From: Exiguobacterium sp. J17977
Lineage (GTDB): Bacteria > Bacillota > Bacilli > Exiguobacteriales > Exiguobacteriaceae
Assembly: GCF_018616375.1 (NCBI RefSeq)
Contig: NZ_JAEQBB010000012.1
Span: 1-43,725, forward strand
Length of the DNA stretch: 43,725 nucleotides
Direction of reading: 5' to 3'
Part shown: one piece after another, positions 10,397 to 18,627 of the stretch
Layout: every line of letters begins with the position of its first letter
How positions within the stretch are numbered: the stretch's first letter is position 1
Program-made: the position numbers and the translations under genes
The notes under the pieces: generated by a model
Seen by the model: the letters and a program-made list of their open reading frames with translations, nothing else
Databases searched by the model: none
Told to the model about the DNA's origin: nothing

Positions 10397-12424
10397 TTAC
10401 CGCAAATCGTTGTTCGGGCGTTCCGTCGGCGTCGCTTCCGGCTTATCGCCTTCTGGGACCACGTCCGGCTTCGCTTCTTGAACGACTCCAGGCTGATCGA
10501 TGACTTGTCCGTGCTTGACGGCCGCCTCATCTTTCTTCGCTTCGTCGCTTGCATCATCGTTCGATGGTTCAGACGGCTCTTCCGGTTCATGTGGAAGATA
10601 TTCGCGCGTCTTAATCAAGTGACGAATCTGTTTCGAATCGAGCGTCTCGACTTCGAGCAACGTCTTCGCGACGAGTTCGAGATCGTCTTTACGATCCGTC
10701 AAGATTTGTTTCGCTTTTGCGTAACAACGGTTGATGATATCCCGGATCTCGAGGTCGATATCTTGTGCAATCGCATCCGAGTAGTTTTGTTCCGTTTGGA
10801 AGTCACGGCCGAGGAAGACTTGTCCACCATGGTTCGACCCAAGTTGGAGTGGTCCGAGCTTGTCGCTCATCCCGTAATCCATGACCATCTTCCGGGCGAT
10901 ACCAGTCGCACGTTGGAAGTCATTGCTTGCTCCTGTTGACACTTCACCGAAGATGACGTCTTCCGCCACGCGGCCCCCGAGGAGACCGACGATTTTATCT
11001 TCAAGCTCAGGTTTTGTCATAAAGTAGCGATCTTCTTTTGGAAGCATGACGACATAGCCACCCGCGTTGCCACGAGGAACGATCGTCACTTTATGCACTT
11101 CATCTGCATTCTCGAGTTCAATCCCGATAATCGTATGACCCGCCTCATGATAGGCGACGATTTGTCGTTCTTTCTCCGAGATGACACGGCTCTTCTTCGA
11201 AGGACCGGCGATGACGCGGTCAATCGCTTCCTCGACATCCACGACCGAGACCGCCGAGCGATCAGACCGGGCTGCGACGAGCGCTGCTTCGTTCAATAAG
11301 TTTTCAAGGTCTGCCCCTGAGAACCCAGGCGTACGCTGCGCAATCGACTTCAAGTCGACTGTTGAATCGAGCGGTTTGTTGCGCGCATGAACTTTAAGGA
11401 CTTCTTCCCGACCTTTGACGTCTGGACGATCAACCGTGATTTGACGGTCGAAACGGCCTGGACGAAGCAAGGCTGGGTCAAGGATGTCCGGACGGTTTGT
11501 CGCAGCAATCATGATGATGCCTTCGTTGTCACTGAATCCATCCATCTCAACAAGCAATTGGTTAAGCGTTTGCTCACGTTCGTCATGGCCACCACCAAGA
11601 CCGGCACCACGCTGGCGTCCGACCGCATCGATTTCATCGATGAAGATGATACACGGTGCGTTCTTTTTCGCATTCTCGAACAAGTCACGAACACGTGACG
11701 CCCCGACACCGACGAACATTTCGACGAAATCAGAACCTGAGATTGAGAAGAACGGTACACCGGCTTCTCCTGCAGCTGCACGAGCGAGCAATGTTTTACC
11801 AGTTCCCGGAGGACCGACGAGCAAGACACCTTTCGGAATCCGTGCCCCGAGTTTCGAGAACTTACGTGGGTCTTTCAAGAATTCAACGACTTCGATGAGC
11901 TCTTGTTTCTCTTCGTCTGCTCCGGCGACGTCTTTAAACGTCACACGGCGCTTCTCTTGGTCGTATAGTTTGGCCTTCGATTTCCCGAAGTTCATCACAC
12001 GACCGCCACCGCCGCCACCTTGGGCTTGGTTAAGCAAGAAGAAGAATAAGATGAAGATGATGATGAACGGTAAGATCGCAAACACGATGCTGAACCAGTT
12101 CCCACTCGACTCCGCCTCTTCGATTTGGATGTCGGTATCCGCACGAAGTGACGAGAGCACTTCGGCGTATTCGGCCTCGTTGGCCGGGATGTTCGTTTCA
12201 AAACGCTGATCTTCGTCTCCTGTTAGATCTCCTGTGATTGAGATGGCTCCCGGAATTTCTTGTACGGTTGCCGTTTCAATCCGACCTTCTTCCACATATT
12301 CCAAGAACTTCGAATACGTAAGCGTCTCGCTCTGGCTATTCGGGTTTTGTAAATATTGAAGGAACAAGATCAAGGCTAGGAAAATCACACCGAAAACTAA
12401 GGTGTTTTTCACTGCACGATTCAT
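10397..12424 (-). CDS. ftsH: ATP-dependent zinc metalloprotease FtsH
   Basis: Membrane-anchored AAA+ protease for membrane and regulatory proteins. Two membrane segments (about 8-26 and 111-133) flank an extracytoplasmic domain of about 80 residues. Then come Walker A GPPGTGKT (204-211), Walker B IIFIDE (259-264), the second region of homology ([19 protein letters not shown]) and the zinc site HEAGH (426-430). The C-terminal tail is acidic and rich in Pro, Glu and Lys, common in the family but not conserved. 675 residues. ATG at 12424 behind AGGAGG. It follows hpt by 105 nt, the standard tilS-hpt-ftsH order. Confidence 0.98.
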   Translation of the reverse strand: MNRAVKNTLVFGVIFLALILFLQYLQNPNSQSETLTYSKFLEYVEEGRIETATVQEIPGAISITGDLTGDEDQRFETNIPANEAEYAEVLSSLRADTDIQIEEAESSGNWFSIVFAILPFIIIFILFFFLLNQAQGGGGGGRVMNFGKSKAKLYDQEKRRVTFKDVAGADEEKQELIEVVEFLKDPRKFSKLGARIPKGVLLVGPPGTGKTLLARAAAGEAGVPFFSISGSDFVEMFVGVGASRVRDLFENAKKNAPCIIFIDEIDAVGRQRGAGLGGGHDEREQTLNQLLVEMDGFSDNEGIIMIAATNRPDILDPALLRPGRFDRQITVDRPDVKGREEVLKVHARNKPLDSTVDLKSIAQRTPGFSGADLENLLNEAALVAARSDRSAVSVVDVEEAIDRVIAGPSKKSRVISEKERQIVAYHEAGHTIIGIELENADEVHKVTIVPRGNAGGYVVMLPKEDRYFMTKPELEDKIVGLLGGRVAEDVIFGEVSTGASNDFQRATGIARKMVMDYGMSDKLGPLQLGSNHGGQVFLGRDFQTEQNYSDAIAQDIDLEIRDIINRCYAKAKQILTDRKDDLELVAKTLLEVETLDSKQIRHLIKTREYLPHEPEEPSEPSNDDASDEAKKDEAAVKHGQVIDQPGVVQEAKPDVVPEGDKPEATPTERPNNDLR

Positions 12425-12491
12425 TCTCTGCCTCCTATTCCGAGAAACGATGTTCTCGCCCATTCAGTATATGTGTATACTTTGGGTATTT

Positions 12492-12519
12492 CTTTTATCT
12501 TAACACGACGCATTTTCAA
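12492..12519 (-). promoter_or_regulatory. possible ftsH promoter
   Basis: Minus strand TTGAAA (12519-12514), 16-nt spacer, TAAAAG (12497-12492), in the 105-nt hpt-ftsH spacer. The -10 is weak; ftsH could equally be read from the hpt transcript. Confidence 0.35.
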
Positions 12520-12529
12520 AAGAAAAACG

Positions 12530-13075
12530 TTAGCCCCCGTAAATGCTCGGCTTGAGCACACCGACGTACGGAAGGTTACGATATTTCTCTTCGTAATCGA
12601 GACCATAGCCGACAACAAACTCGTGCGGAATCACAAAACCGCTATAATCTGCCGACAATCCGTTCTTGCGGCCTGTCGGTTTATCGAGAAGCGTCACGAT
12701 TTTAACCGATTTGGCTTTGCGGTACTTGAGCAGGTCGACGAGATAGCCGAGCGTGAGTCCACTATCAATGATATCTTCTACAATCAAGATGTCGCGTCCT
12801 TCTACAGATGTATTTAAATCTTTCTCAATTTTCACTTCACCTGTCGATGACGTCCCGCCATGGTACGTCGACACGTCCATGAAATCCATTTCTAAATGGA
12901 TATCCATTTCTTTGACGAGGTCTGACATGAATGGCATCGCACCTTTTAACACGCAGACGAGGAGTGGGAACTCTTCTTTATATTCTTCGCTAAGTGTTGT
13001 AGCGAGTTCTTTCACTTTACCTTGAATCTCTTCACTTGAAATCAGTACTTTCTCCATATCGTTCATTAATGACAT
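12530..13075 (-). CDS. hpt: Hypoxanthine phosphoribosyltransferase
   Basis: Purine salvage: hypoxanthine or guanine plus PRPP to IMP or GMP. The PRPP loop [14 protein letters not shown] carries the acidic Glu-Asp pair. [15 protein letters not shown] near the start and the C-terminal [19 protein letters not shown] are typical of bacterial HPRT. 181 residues from the ATG at 13075, which has GAGGAGG at 8 nt; upstream in-frame codons reach into tilS and lack a site. It follows tilS by 35 nt, and the pair is kept widely in Firmicutes. Confidence 0.97.
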   Translation of the reverse strand: MSLMNDMEKVLISSEEIQGKVKELATTLSEEYKEEFPLLVCVLKGAMPFMSDLVKEMDIHLEMDFMDVSTYHGGTSSTGEVKIEKDLNTSVEGRDILIVEDIIDSGLTLGYLVDLLKYRKAKSVKIVTLLDKPTGRKNGLSADYSGFVIPHEFVVGYGLDYEEKYRNLPYVGVLKPSIYGG

Positions 13076-13110
13076 CTTAAAATCCTCCTCTTTCTTATCC
13101 GACACAATCA

Positions 13111-14340
13111 TCATTTTACCATTAATCGTGGGCACATCGCACCCGACTTATCCGGAAAATCGGAAACTCTTACCCCTACTATAGCGATAATCCGTCCCGT
13201 TGCGTCAACTATCAATGGGACGAATGGCCGTTTTTCCCGCGGAATCTTCGCGTCAATGAAGATGCGGGCGACTTTTTTCGTCCCGACAGACAATTTCATC
13301 ACGTCGCCAGCCTCGACAGAGCGGATGACGAACGGCAGCTCGACCGCTTCGAGCGGGATGCCATCCGTACCATGCTCAACGTCTAACGAAAATAACGTCT
13401 TCCCGAACGTGACGCGTGCCGGAAGTGTTGTCACCACTTGTTTGTTTGGGGATAGGACCGCTGAATCATTTGATTGTAACGATAAGAGCCCGTCTTGTTT
13501 CCGCAAGTTCCATGGCCCCTCTAAGTCGAAGTGGGCTGAACCTTGGGTACTCGTCAACAAACGTTCCAACGCGGTGCCCACCTCTACCCCGTAGCGCTTT
13601 GAGAGCAGGCGACCGACAGTGTATCGTTCGATAGGATTCAGGCGACCCAAGTCCTTTGATTCCACGTGAAACGCTTTCATCTCGAACTGCACGTTACCCT
13701 CAAGCCAAACCTCCATCTTACGGTAGCGGTCCTGCCACGAATCACGTTGATGCCGAGCCGTCTCGCTCACAACTCGAACGAGATCCGGTTGCGACGCGAG
13801 GAGTCGGGGAACAATCTGATGCCGCAACTGATTGCGCAAATAATCGGTCGTGGCGTTGCTCGCATCTTCTCGCCATTCAAGTCCGTATCGTTTAGCATAG
13901 GCAACCAGTTCGCGCTTCGGTTCCGATAAGAGCGGGCGGACGAGTTCTCCTCCTGCGAACGGGCGACGCTCGGGAATCCCCGTCACTTCAATGACGTTAC
14001 GCTGCAGTTGGATGAGGACGGTCTCGAGTTGGTCGTCTGCGTGATGGGCCGTCATCAGTTGTGTATAGCCGAACTCCCGCATGACCTGTTCAAAGAACGC
14101 ATATCGTCCCGTCCGGTAACTCGCTTGCGACCCGCCATCCGGAAAAGTGAGTCGCTTTCCGTGAAATGGAACCTCATAGGATGCGGCGAGACGCTGCACA
14201 AACCGATATTCCTCGTCTGATTCGGGACGTAACCCATGATGGACATGGGCTATACCCACTTCTACACCGGTCCGAATGACTCGATCCAACAAGACGACCG
14301 AATCTACCCCACCGGACACGGCAACCAATACTTTCGTCAT
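13111..14340 (-). CDS. tilS: tRNA(Ile)-lysidine synthase
   Basis: Attaches lysine to C34 of the CAU-anticodon tRNA-Ile so that it reads AUA and is charged with Ile. It has a PP-loop SGGVDS (most TilS have SGGPDS), [12 protein letters not shown], and a substrate segment with [13 protein letters not shown]. The small C-terminal domain ends near residue 409 ([15 protein letters not shown]). This is shorter than the ~470 residues of B. subtilis TilS; the reduction lies in the middle and C-terminal parts. ATG at 14340 behind GGAGG. A strong terminator ends only 22 nt upstream and no good promoter follows it. Confidence 0.95.
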   Translation of the reverse strand: MTKVLVAVSGGVDSVVLLDRVIRTGVEVGIAHVHHGLRPESDEEYRFVQRLAASYEVPFHGKRLTFPDGGSQASYRTGRYAFFEQVMREFGYTQLMTAHHADDQLETVLIQLQRNVIEVTGIPERRPFAGGELVRPLLSEPKRELVAYAKRYGLEWREDASNATTDYLRNQLRHQIVPRLLASQPDLVRVVSETARHQRDSWQDRYRKMEVWLEGNVQFEMKAFHVESKDLGRLNPIERYTVGRLLSKRYGVEVGTALERLLTSTQGSAHFDLEGPWNLRKQDGLLSLQSNDSAVLSPNKQVVTTLPARVTFGKTLFSLDVEHGTDGIPLEAVELPFVIRSVEAGDVMKLSVGTKKVARIFIDAKIPREKRPFVPLIVDATGRIIAIVGVRVSDFPDKSGAMCPRLMVK

Positions 14341-14362
14341 TCGCCCGCCTCCTCGATATAAC

Positions 14363-14396
14363 AAAAGAAGCCATCTCGAGTGAGATGGCTTCTTTT
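14363..14396 (-). terminator. Terminator between the tRNA genes and tilS
   Basis: A perfect 15-bp stem (arms 14363-14377 and 14382-14396, AAAAGAAGCCATCTC with its complement) and a 4-nt loop. The stem itself supplies the T run, so it could work in both directions. Confidence 0.92.
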
Positions 14397-14408
14397 CGCT
14401 TAGGTAAG

Positions 14409-14480
14409 TGACCCGTACGGGATTCGAACCCGTGTTACCGCCGTGAAAGGGCGGTGTCTTAACCGCTTGACCAACGGGCC
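14409..14480 (-). tRNA. tRNA-Glu (UUC)
   Basis: The minus strand folds as a standard 72-nt tRNA: acceptor GGCCCGT paired with ACGGGTC, and anticodon loop CTTTCAC giving UUC. GGTTCGAATCC is in the T arm. The 3' CCA is not encoded (the next bases are CTT). It is 9 nt downstream of tRNA-Met, in the Met-Glu order seen beside tilS/spoIIE in B. subtilis. Confidence 0.97.
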
Positions 14481-14489
14481 TAAATAAAA

Positions 14490-14566
14490 TGGTAGCGGCG
14501 GAGGGAGTCGAACCCACGACCTCACGGGTATGAACCGTACGCTCTAGCCAGCTGAGCTACACCGCC
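14490..14566 (-). tRNA. tRNA-Met (CAU), elongator type
   Basis: 77 nt on the minus strand starting GGCGGTGTAGCTCAG, with anticodon loop TTCATAC (CAU) and an encoded CCA. The sequence resembles the B. subtilis elongator Met tRNA from the same locus. It lacks the C1-A72 mismatch of the initiator. CAU could also mark the TilS substrate tRNA-Ile2, but the body sequence fits Met. Confidence 0.94.
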
Positions 14567-14597
14567 ATGTTATTGTTGTGTCCTAAGCACATTTTCT

Positions 14598-14626
14598 ATA
14601 ATAACCAGTACCAACGTCAGTGTCAA
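14598..14626 (-). promoter_or_regulatory. tRNA-Met/Glu promoter
   Basis: Minus strand TTGACA (14626-14621), 17-nt spacer, TATTAT (14603-14598), about 32 nt before tRNA-Met. A-rich sequence just upstream could act as an UP element. The -35 and -10 match the rrn P2 elements exactly. Confidence 0.88.
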
Positions 14627-14648
14627 TTCTTTTTTAAAAGTTTTTTCA

Positions 14649-14692
14649 CAAAAAAATCGTGTATAGTGTCGTCTTATCCACTATACACGATT
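14649..14692 (-). terminator. Terminator after yhgE
   Basis: A perfect 14-bp stem (AATCGTGTATAGTG and complement; arms 14655-14668 and 14679-14692), a 10-nt loop and a T run on the minus strand, 16 nt past the yhgE stop. Confidence 0.92.
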
Positions 14693-14708
14693 TTCAGTTC
14701 GTTGTGCA

Positions 14709-17117
14709 TCACGCTTCTGACGTCGTCAGCCGATATTTTTTCTTCCAGGCGATGCGGAAATATCCCCAGAGCAGGAAGAAGCAAGCGGTTGAGACGAACG
14801 CCAAATAGACGATCGCTTGTTGCAAGTAACTCCAGCCGTCCGCTGACAAGATTTCTTTATAGCCCGAGACGGTATACGTCATCGGCAACCAGGCGTTGAA
14901 CGGTTGAAGGGCGCTCGGAATCAGTTCGAGCGGGAACGTTCCGGCCGACGTCGTCAATTGAAGAATCAATAAGACGATAGCGACAAAACGACCCGGATTC
15001 CCGAGTGTCGTGACGAGCAGCTGCACAATTAAGAGGAACGTGATGCTGACGAGCCAACTGAATCCGAAGAACTGGAGTGGCGCCTCGACTTCAAGTCCGA
15101 GCAACATGACCATCGCCACGTCCAAGACGAGCGCTTGAATCAATCCGACGACGAGCAACACACCTGATTTCGAGACGAGCCATGACAGACTGCGCTTCGG
15201 TTTTCCAGCTGGGTCGTACAGCGGATAGACGATCGAGAGCAAGAGCGCCCCGACAAATAGTCCGAGTGACATGAAATACGGTGCAAATCCCGTTCCGTAG
15301 TTCGGGACCTTGTGAATCGAGTCGTTGACGACCGTGACCGGTCCAGCCATCATGTCGACGTTCTCGTCTCGAATGTCGATGGCGGCCGCTTCGGCCCCAT
15401 CGGCGAGTGCGTCCCGTAACTTGCTGTTGCCGGACGCAAGTTCAGACACTCCGTCTGCGAGTTGGTCGCTACCTGACTGAAGGTCTTTGCCGCCCTCTGC
15501 CAAACGTACAGCCCCGTCCGCGAGTGTATTCGTGCCCGCGCCAGCGCTCTTCGCCCCGTCCGCAAGTTTCGAACTTCCTTCTGACAAGGCGCCTGTCGCC
15601 TCGGTCAACCGTGTGCTGCCGGACGCGAGTTCGGCGGTCCCGTCTTTTAATGCTCCGACGCCTGCGTTTAAGCGGTTGCTTGCTGAAGCCAACTCTTTCG
15701 AACTCACGGCTGCCGTTTGCGCCCCTTGTTCCACTTGTGTCGACCCATCCGCAAGCGCCTGTGCCCCGCTTGCGAGCTCGGCTTGTCCGTCACGTAACGT
15801 TACCAGTCCCGAAGCGAGTTCATTGGCACCAGTCTCGGCTTGCGTCAATCCGTCACCGAGTGCGGCCTGTCCTTCTTTCACACGTATCGCTCCCGTAGAG
15901 AGTGCATCGAATCCAGCGGCCGTCGCGGTTTGACCTTCCGCCAATTGGGCCACAATCGCCTGTAACATCTCTGGTGAAGCAGGTTGCCCCGCCTCGGCGA
16001 GTGCTGACAGCTGGGCCATCAACTGATTTTGACTGGCCAACATCTCCGTCTTCATCTGACCGATTCCGGCCACGAGTTCCGTCTCTCCTGCCAGCAAGGC
16101 GGCATTCCCTTCTTTCGCCGCCATCATCGCGGCCGCCAATTCAGTTGAACCGGCACTCAATTGCTCACTGCCGTCCTTCGAACGCTGAATCCCGGCCGCG
16201 AGTTGTTGCACGCCTTGATTGAGAGAAGCCGTCCCGTTGTGCAATTCCTCCAACTTCGAGGCGAACGTGCCTGTCCCTTCGACAAGTTGGCTCGTTCCGT
16301 CTTGAAGGGCAGACGCCCCGTCATTCACTTGACGTGCCCCGTCTGATAAGGCGGCGCTACCTGCATAGACTTGCTGGCTTCCCTTCGCCAACTCTGTCGT
16401 CCCCGTCTCGAGTTGGGCCACACCTTCATTCAACCGACTCGCCCCGTTAGCCAATTCTTGTTGTTTGGAAGCGAGCAATGCGGTCCCGTCGGCCAATCGG
16501 GTCGCCCCCTGTTCGGCCGTCTGTGAGCCATCTGCTAGTTTTCCCGCCCCAGCCGCCGCTTCATCGAGTCCAGCAGCAGCATCTTGAATTCCGTCACGCA
16601 TCGCACTGACATACTGTTTCGCGACTTCGGTCGACAGTTCACCTTTCACTTGCTCCATCGCGGAGCCACCGATTTGAGCCGCTAAAAAGTTATACGATTC
16701 ATTGGCGATATATTTGAGTTCAAGCTGCTCGGGTTCTTCACTGAGCGCCGTCGTCGCTTTTTCTGAGAAGTTTGCCGGAATCTCGATCGCCATGTAATAG
16801 TCATGATCGTTCAACCCTGACTCGGCTTCTTGTTTCGTCGTCTCAATAAACTCGAACGCCTCAGACGTCTTTAACTTCTCAACGAGTTCGTCCCCGACGG
16901 CAAGTTGCTCCCCGTCGAACGTCGCTCCCTGGTCTTCGTTCACGATCGCCACCGGCAAGTCTTTCATCTGTCCATACGGATCCCAAAACGCCCATAAGAA
17001 CATCCCGGCATACATGAGCGGGACGAGTGCGACCGCGAGAATCGGGACCCAGACCCGAGGGTTCTTCCCGATGCTTCTCCATTCCGCCAACCACAGTTTC
17101 CATCCATTCATCTTCAT
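14709..17117 (-). CDS. yhgE: YhgE/Pip family membrane protein (phage-infection-protein-like)
   Basis: 802-residue membrane protein of the ABC-2-like YhgE/Pip family. One N-terminal membrane segment (about 24-44) is followed by the family-typical FWDPYGQMKDLPVAIVNEDQG region. A long extracellular part (about 190-590) is built of repeats of the type LADGxxxLxxG, likely a helical stalk. About five C-terminal membrane segments follow. Relatives include the Lactococcus phage receptor Pip and B. subtilis YueB, receptor for phage SPP1; the cellular role is not established. ATG at 17117 behind AAAGGTG. It has its own promoter and terminator and interrupts the yabR-tRNA order of B. subtilis. Confidence 0.9.
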   Translation of the reverse strand: MKMNGWKLWLAEWRSIGKNPRVWVPILAVALVPLMYAGMFLWAFWDPYGQMKDLPVAIVNEDQGATFDGEQLAVGDELVEKLKTSEAFEFIETTKQEAESGLNDHDYYMAIEIPANFSEKATTALSEEPEQLELKYIANESYNFLAAQIGGSAMEQVKGELSTEVAKQYVSAMRDGIQDAAAGLDEAAAGAGKLADGSQTAEQGATRLADGTALLASKQQELANGASRLNEGVAQLETGTTELAKGSQQVYAGSAALSDGARQVNDGASALQDGTSQLVEGTGTFASKLEELHNGTASLNQGVQQLAAGIQRSKDGSEQLSAGSTELAAAMMAAKEGNAALLAGETELVAGIGQMKTEMLASQNQLMAQLSALAEAGQPASPEMLQAIVAQLAEGQTATAAGFDALSTGAIRVKEGQAALGDGLTQAETGANELASGLVTLRDGQAELASGAQALADGSTQVEQGAQTAAVSSKELASASNRLNAGVGALKDGTAELASGSTRLTEATGALSEGSSKLADGAKSAGAGTNTLADGAVRLAEGGKDLQSGSDQLADGVSELASGNSKLRDALADGAEAAAIDIRDENVDMMAGPVTVVNDSIHKVPNYGTGFAPYFMSLGLFVGALLLSIVYPLYDPAGKPKRSLSWLVSKSGVLLVVGLIQALVLDVAMVMLLGLEVEAPLQFFGFSWLVSITFLLIVQLLVTTLGNPGRFVAIVLLILQLTTSAGTFPLELIPSALQPFNAWLPMTYTVSGYKEILSADGWSYLQQAIVYLAFVSTACFFLLWGYFRIAWKKKYRLTTSEA

Positions 17118-17163
17118 TCTCACCTTTCACTTATAAAACATAACTATTTTTTTCATGTTCCCT

Positions 17164-17192
17164 ATTGTGCTCGCTTCCTCGAAAAAATGCAA
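17164..17192 (-). promoter_or_regulatory. yhgE promoter with flanking palindromes
   Basis: Minus strand TTGCAT (17192-17187), 17-nt spacer, CACAAT (17169-17164). An inverted repeat GTTAT-N5-ATAAC lies just upstream (17202-17216). An AACAT-N13-ATGTT repeat lies just downstream (17137-17159). These are candidate operators; no regulator gene is adjacent. Confidence 0.65.
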
Positions 17193-17227
17193 CCCTTTTT
17201 AGTTATTTTTCATAACAAAAATGAATC

Positions 17228-17260
17228 AAAAAAAAACCACAGACTATAAAAGTCTGTGGT
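17228..17260 (-). terminator. Terminator after yabR
   Basis: A perfect 10-bp stem (ACCACAGACT/AGTCTGTGGT, 17236-17245 with 17251-17260), a 5-nt loop, then eight or more T on the minus strand, about 60 nt after the yabR stop. Confidence 0.94.
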
Positions 17261-17322
17261 TCGTCGTCTTCTTAAGGAAGACCGTCTATCGTTACGAGTA
17301 GAAGCTGATGGTTTACGAAGGG

Positions 17323-17859
17323 TTACCCGCGCTTGGCTCCACGTCCACCGCGTTTTGAGTCGGTTTGACGTTTTAACGTCGTCAAGCGCTCGTCGCTGTC
17401 TTTCAAGAACTTGCTCATCAACGTATCGAACGTTTCTGGCTCACGGCGTACTTCGCGACGTCCGCCGCCACCACGTGGACCGCCACCGCGTGGACCGCCG
17501 CCACCGCGTGGGCCACCTTGTCCTGGACCACCTGGGCGTGGGCCGCCTTGACCCGGGCCGCCTGGGCGTGGGCCACGAGAGAAACGCTCGCCTGCTGGAC
17601 GCTCTGGACGTTCACTGACAGGGCGATCGACGGCCTTTTTGATAGACAACCCGATTTTGCCATCTGTTTCGACGTTCAAGATTTTGACCGTCACTTCTTG
17701 ACCGACCGTTAGCACTTCATTGATGTCTTTGACGTAAGAATCTGCCACTTCACTGATGTGCACCAAACCCGTTTTGCCATTTGGAAGTTCTACGAACGCT
17801 CCGAAATGCGTAATCCCTGTAACCTTACCTTGTACCTTGCTTCCTACTTCAATTGACAT
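17323..17859 (-). CDS. yabR: S1 domain RNA-binding protein with Gly/Arg-rich tail
   Basis: A single S1 RNA-binding domain occupies residues 4-75 (VGSKVQGKVTGI, GAFVELPNGKTGLVHISE, GKIGLSIKK). A low-complexity Gly/Pro/Arg segment (about 95-135) follows, then a conserved basic tail containing FDTLMSKFLKDSDERLTTLK. 178 residues. B. subtilis YabR and the general stress proteins GSP13/CvfD share the S1 part. The family is thought to bind RNA or ribosomes; the exact role is not known from sequence. ATG at 17859 with AAAGGAG 11 nt upstream; a strong promoter lies just after divIC. Confidence 0.9.
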   Translation of the reverse strand: MSIEVGSKVQGKVTGITHFGAFVELPNGKTGLVHISEVADSYVKDINEVLTVGQEVTVKILNVETDGKIGLSIKKAVDRPVSERPERPAGERFSRGPRPGGPGQGGPRPGGPGQGGPRGGGGPRGGGPRGGGGRREVRREPETFDTLMSKFLKDSDERLTTLKRQTDSKRGGRGAKRG

Positions 17860-17896
17860 AAAATAATGTACTCCTTTTTTTGATTGATTCCCTACA

Positions 17897-17925
17897 ATTA
17901 TACGAGTCGATTCGTCAACGGTCAA
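17897..17925 (-). promoter_or_regulatory. yabR promoter
   Basis: Minus strand TTGACC (17925-17920), 17-nt spacer, consensus TATAAT (17902-17897), in the 75-nt divIC-yabR spacer. It allows yabR to be expressed separately from the upstream division genes. Confidence 0.82.
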
Positions 17926-17934
17926 CGAACCCAC

Positions 17935-18309
17935 TTATTCCTCTGGTGAGAAGTAAAAAATAATCTCGCCATCTTTCGAGAACAACAGCTCGTTGCGCGC
18001 TAGATTAGCGATGTATTCTTCGTCTTGTAAACGCTCGACCTGCTCTTTCAGTTCTGATTGTTCGTCCTTCGTTTCCCGAAGTTCGACTTGCGCCTCATTT
18101 TGTTTCCGTTCTTGCTCGGACACATATCCGACTTTCGAGAAGTAACTCTGACCGATGAAGACAACCATTAACAAAAAGAGAAGTGAGGCCGCAGCCAGGC
18201 GGCGTCGAAGATGGATACGTCGCCGGTTCTGTTCTTTTTCCAGCTGTTCTCTCCGTTCATCAAGAGCCCGAATCCGCTGTTTGCGTTCCATCGGGTTACG
18301 TCCATTCAT
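17935..18309 (-). CDS. divIC: Cell division protein DivIC (FtsB-like)
   Basis: Bitopic membrane protein of the DivIC/FtsL/DivIB subcomplex at the septum. A basic cytoplasmic N terminus of about 38 residues is followed by one membrane segment (about 39-57, LAAASLLFLLMVVFIG). An extracellular coiled coil (about 65-96) and the conserved EEYIANLARNELLFSKDGEIIF segment end the protein. 124 residues. ATG at 18309 behind AGGAGGAAGGTG. It lies 45 nt from rqcP; B. subtilis has the spore coat assembly genes yabP and yabQ in that gap. Confidence 0.93.
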   Translation of the reverse strand: MNGRNPMERKQRIRALDERREQLEKEQNRRRIHLRRRLAAASLLFLLMVVFIGQSYFSKVGYVSEQERKQNEAQVELRETKDEQSELKEQVERLQDEEYIANLARNELLFSKDGEIIFYFSPEE

Positions 18310-18354
18310 CGAATCACCTTCCTCCTGTCCTGTTACGTTCAGTATACCTTTTTT

Positions 18355-18627
18355 TTACGCTTCCGTACCACTGTTCACCTTTTCTTCTTTGAGCAGGCGG
18401 TACATTTCTTTCGCATCCTCTTTGCGGGCATGCTCGGCAATCGAGTCAATGACGACCGTGACGAGCTTGTTCCCGAATCGAATTTGCAACTCGTCACCGA
18501 CTTTGACGTCGGTGCTCGCTTTCGCTACTTGTCCGTTCAATTGAATTCGGCCTTGGTCGGCGACTTCTTTCGCCAACGTACGCCGCTTAATCAAGCGGGA
18601 TACTTTCAAAAACTTGTCTAATCTCAT
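18355..18627 (-). CDS. rqcP: S4-domain ribosome quality-control protein RqcP
   Basis: A 90-residue protein that is almost all S4 RNA-binding fold: MRLDKFLKVSRLIKRRTLA, then DQGRIQLNG and VKVGDELQI. In B. subtilis RqcP (YabO) binds stalled 50S subunits with RqcH and helps add poly-alanine tails; older annotation calls it an Hsp15-like protein. The ATG overlaps the mazG stop (ATGA), implying coupled translation. Confidence 0.94.
   Translation of the reverse strand: MRLDKFLKVSRLIKRRTLAKEVADQGRIQLNGQVAKASTDVKVGDELQIRFGNKLVTVVIDSIAEHARKEDAKEMYRLLKEEKVNSGTEA

Noticed and set aside
11484-12209. Plus-strand open frame (241 codons) opposite ftsH
   Set aside because: Low-complexity Ser/Pro/Lys-rich translation, antisense to ftsH codons; no start site or family features.
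14490-14566. CAU tRNA as the TilS substrate tRNA-Ile2
   Set aside because: The body and acceptor sequence match elongator tRNA-Met of the same locus in B. subtilis, not tRNA-Ile2.
15385-16570. Dense short repeats that look like a CRISPR or satellite array
   Set aside because: They are the coding repeats of the YhgE stalk (LADGxxxLxxG) in an open frame; units vary in sequence and spacing, with no constant repeat-spacer pattern.
14709-17117. Phage infection protein as evidence of a prophage
   Set aside because: YhgE/Pip is a host membrane protein; no integrase, capsid, lysis gene or attachment site is present nearby.
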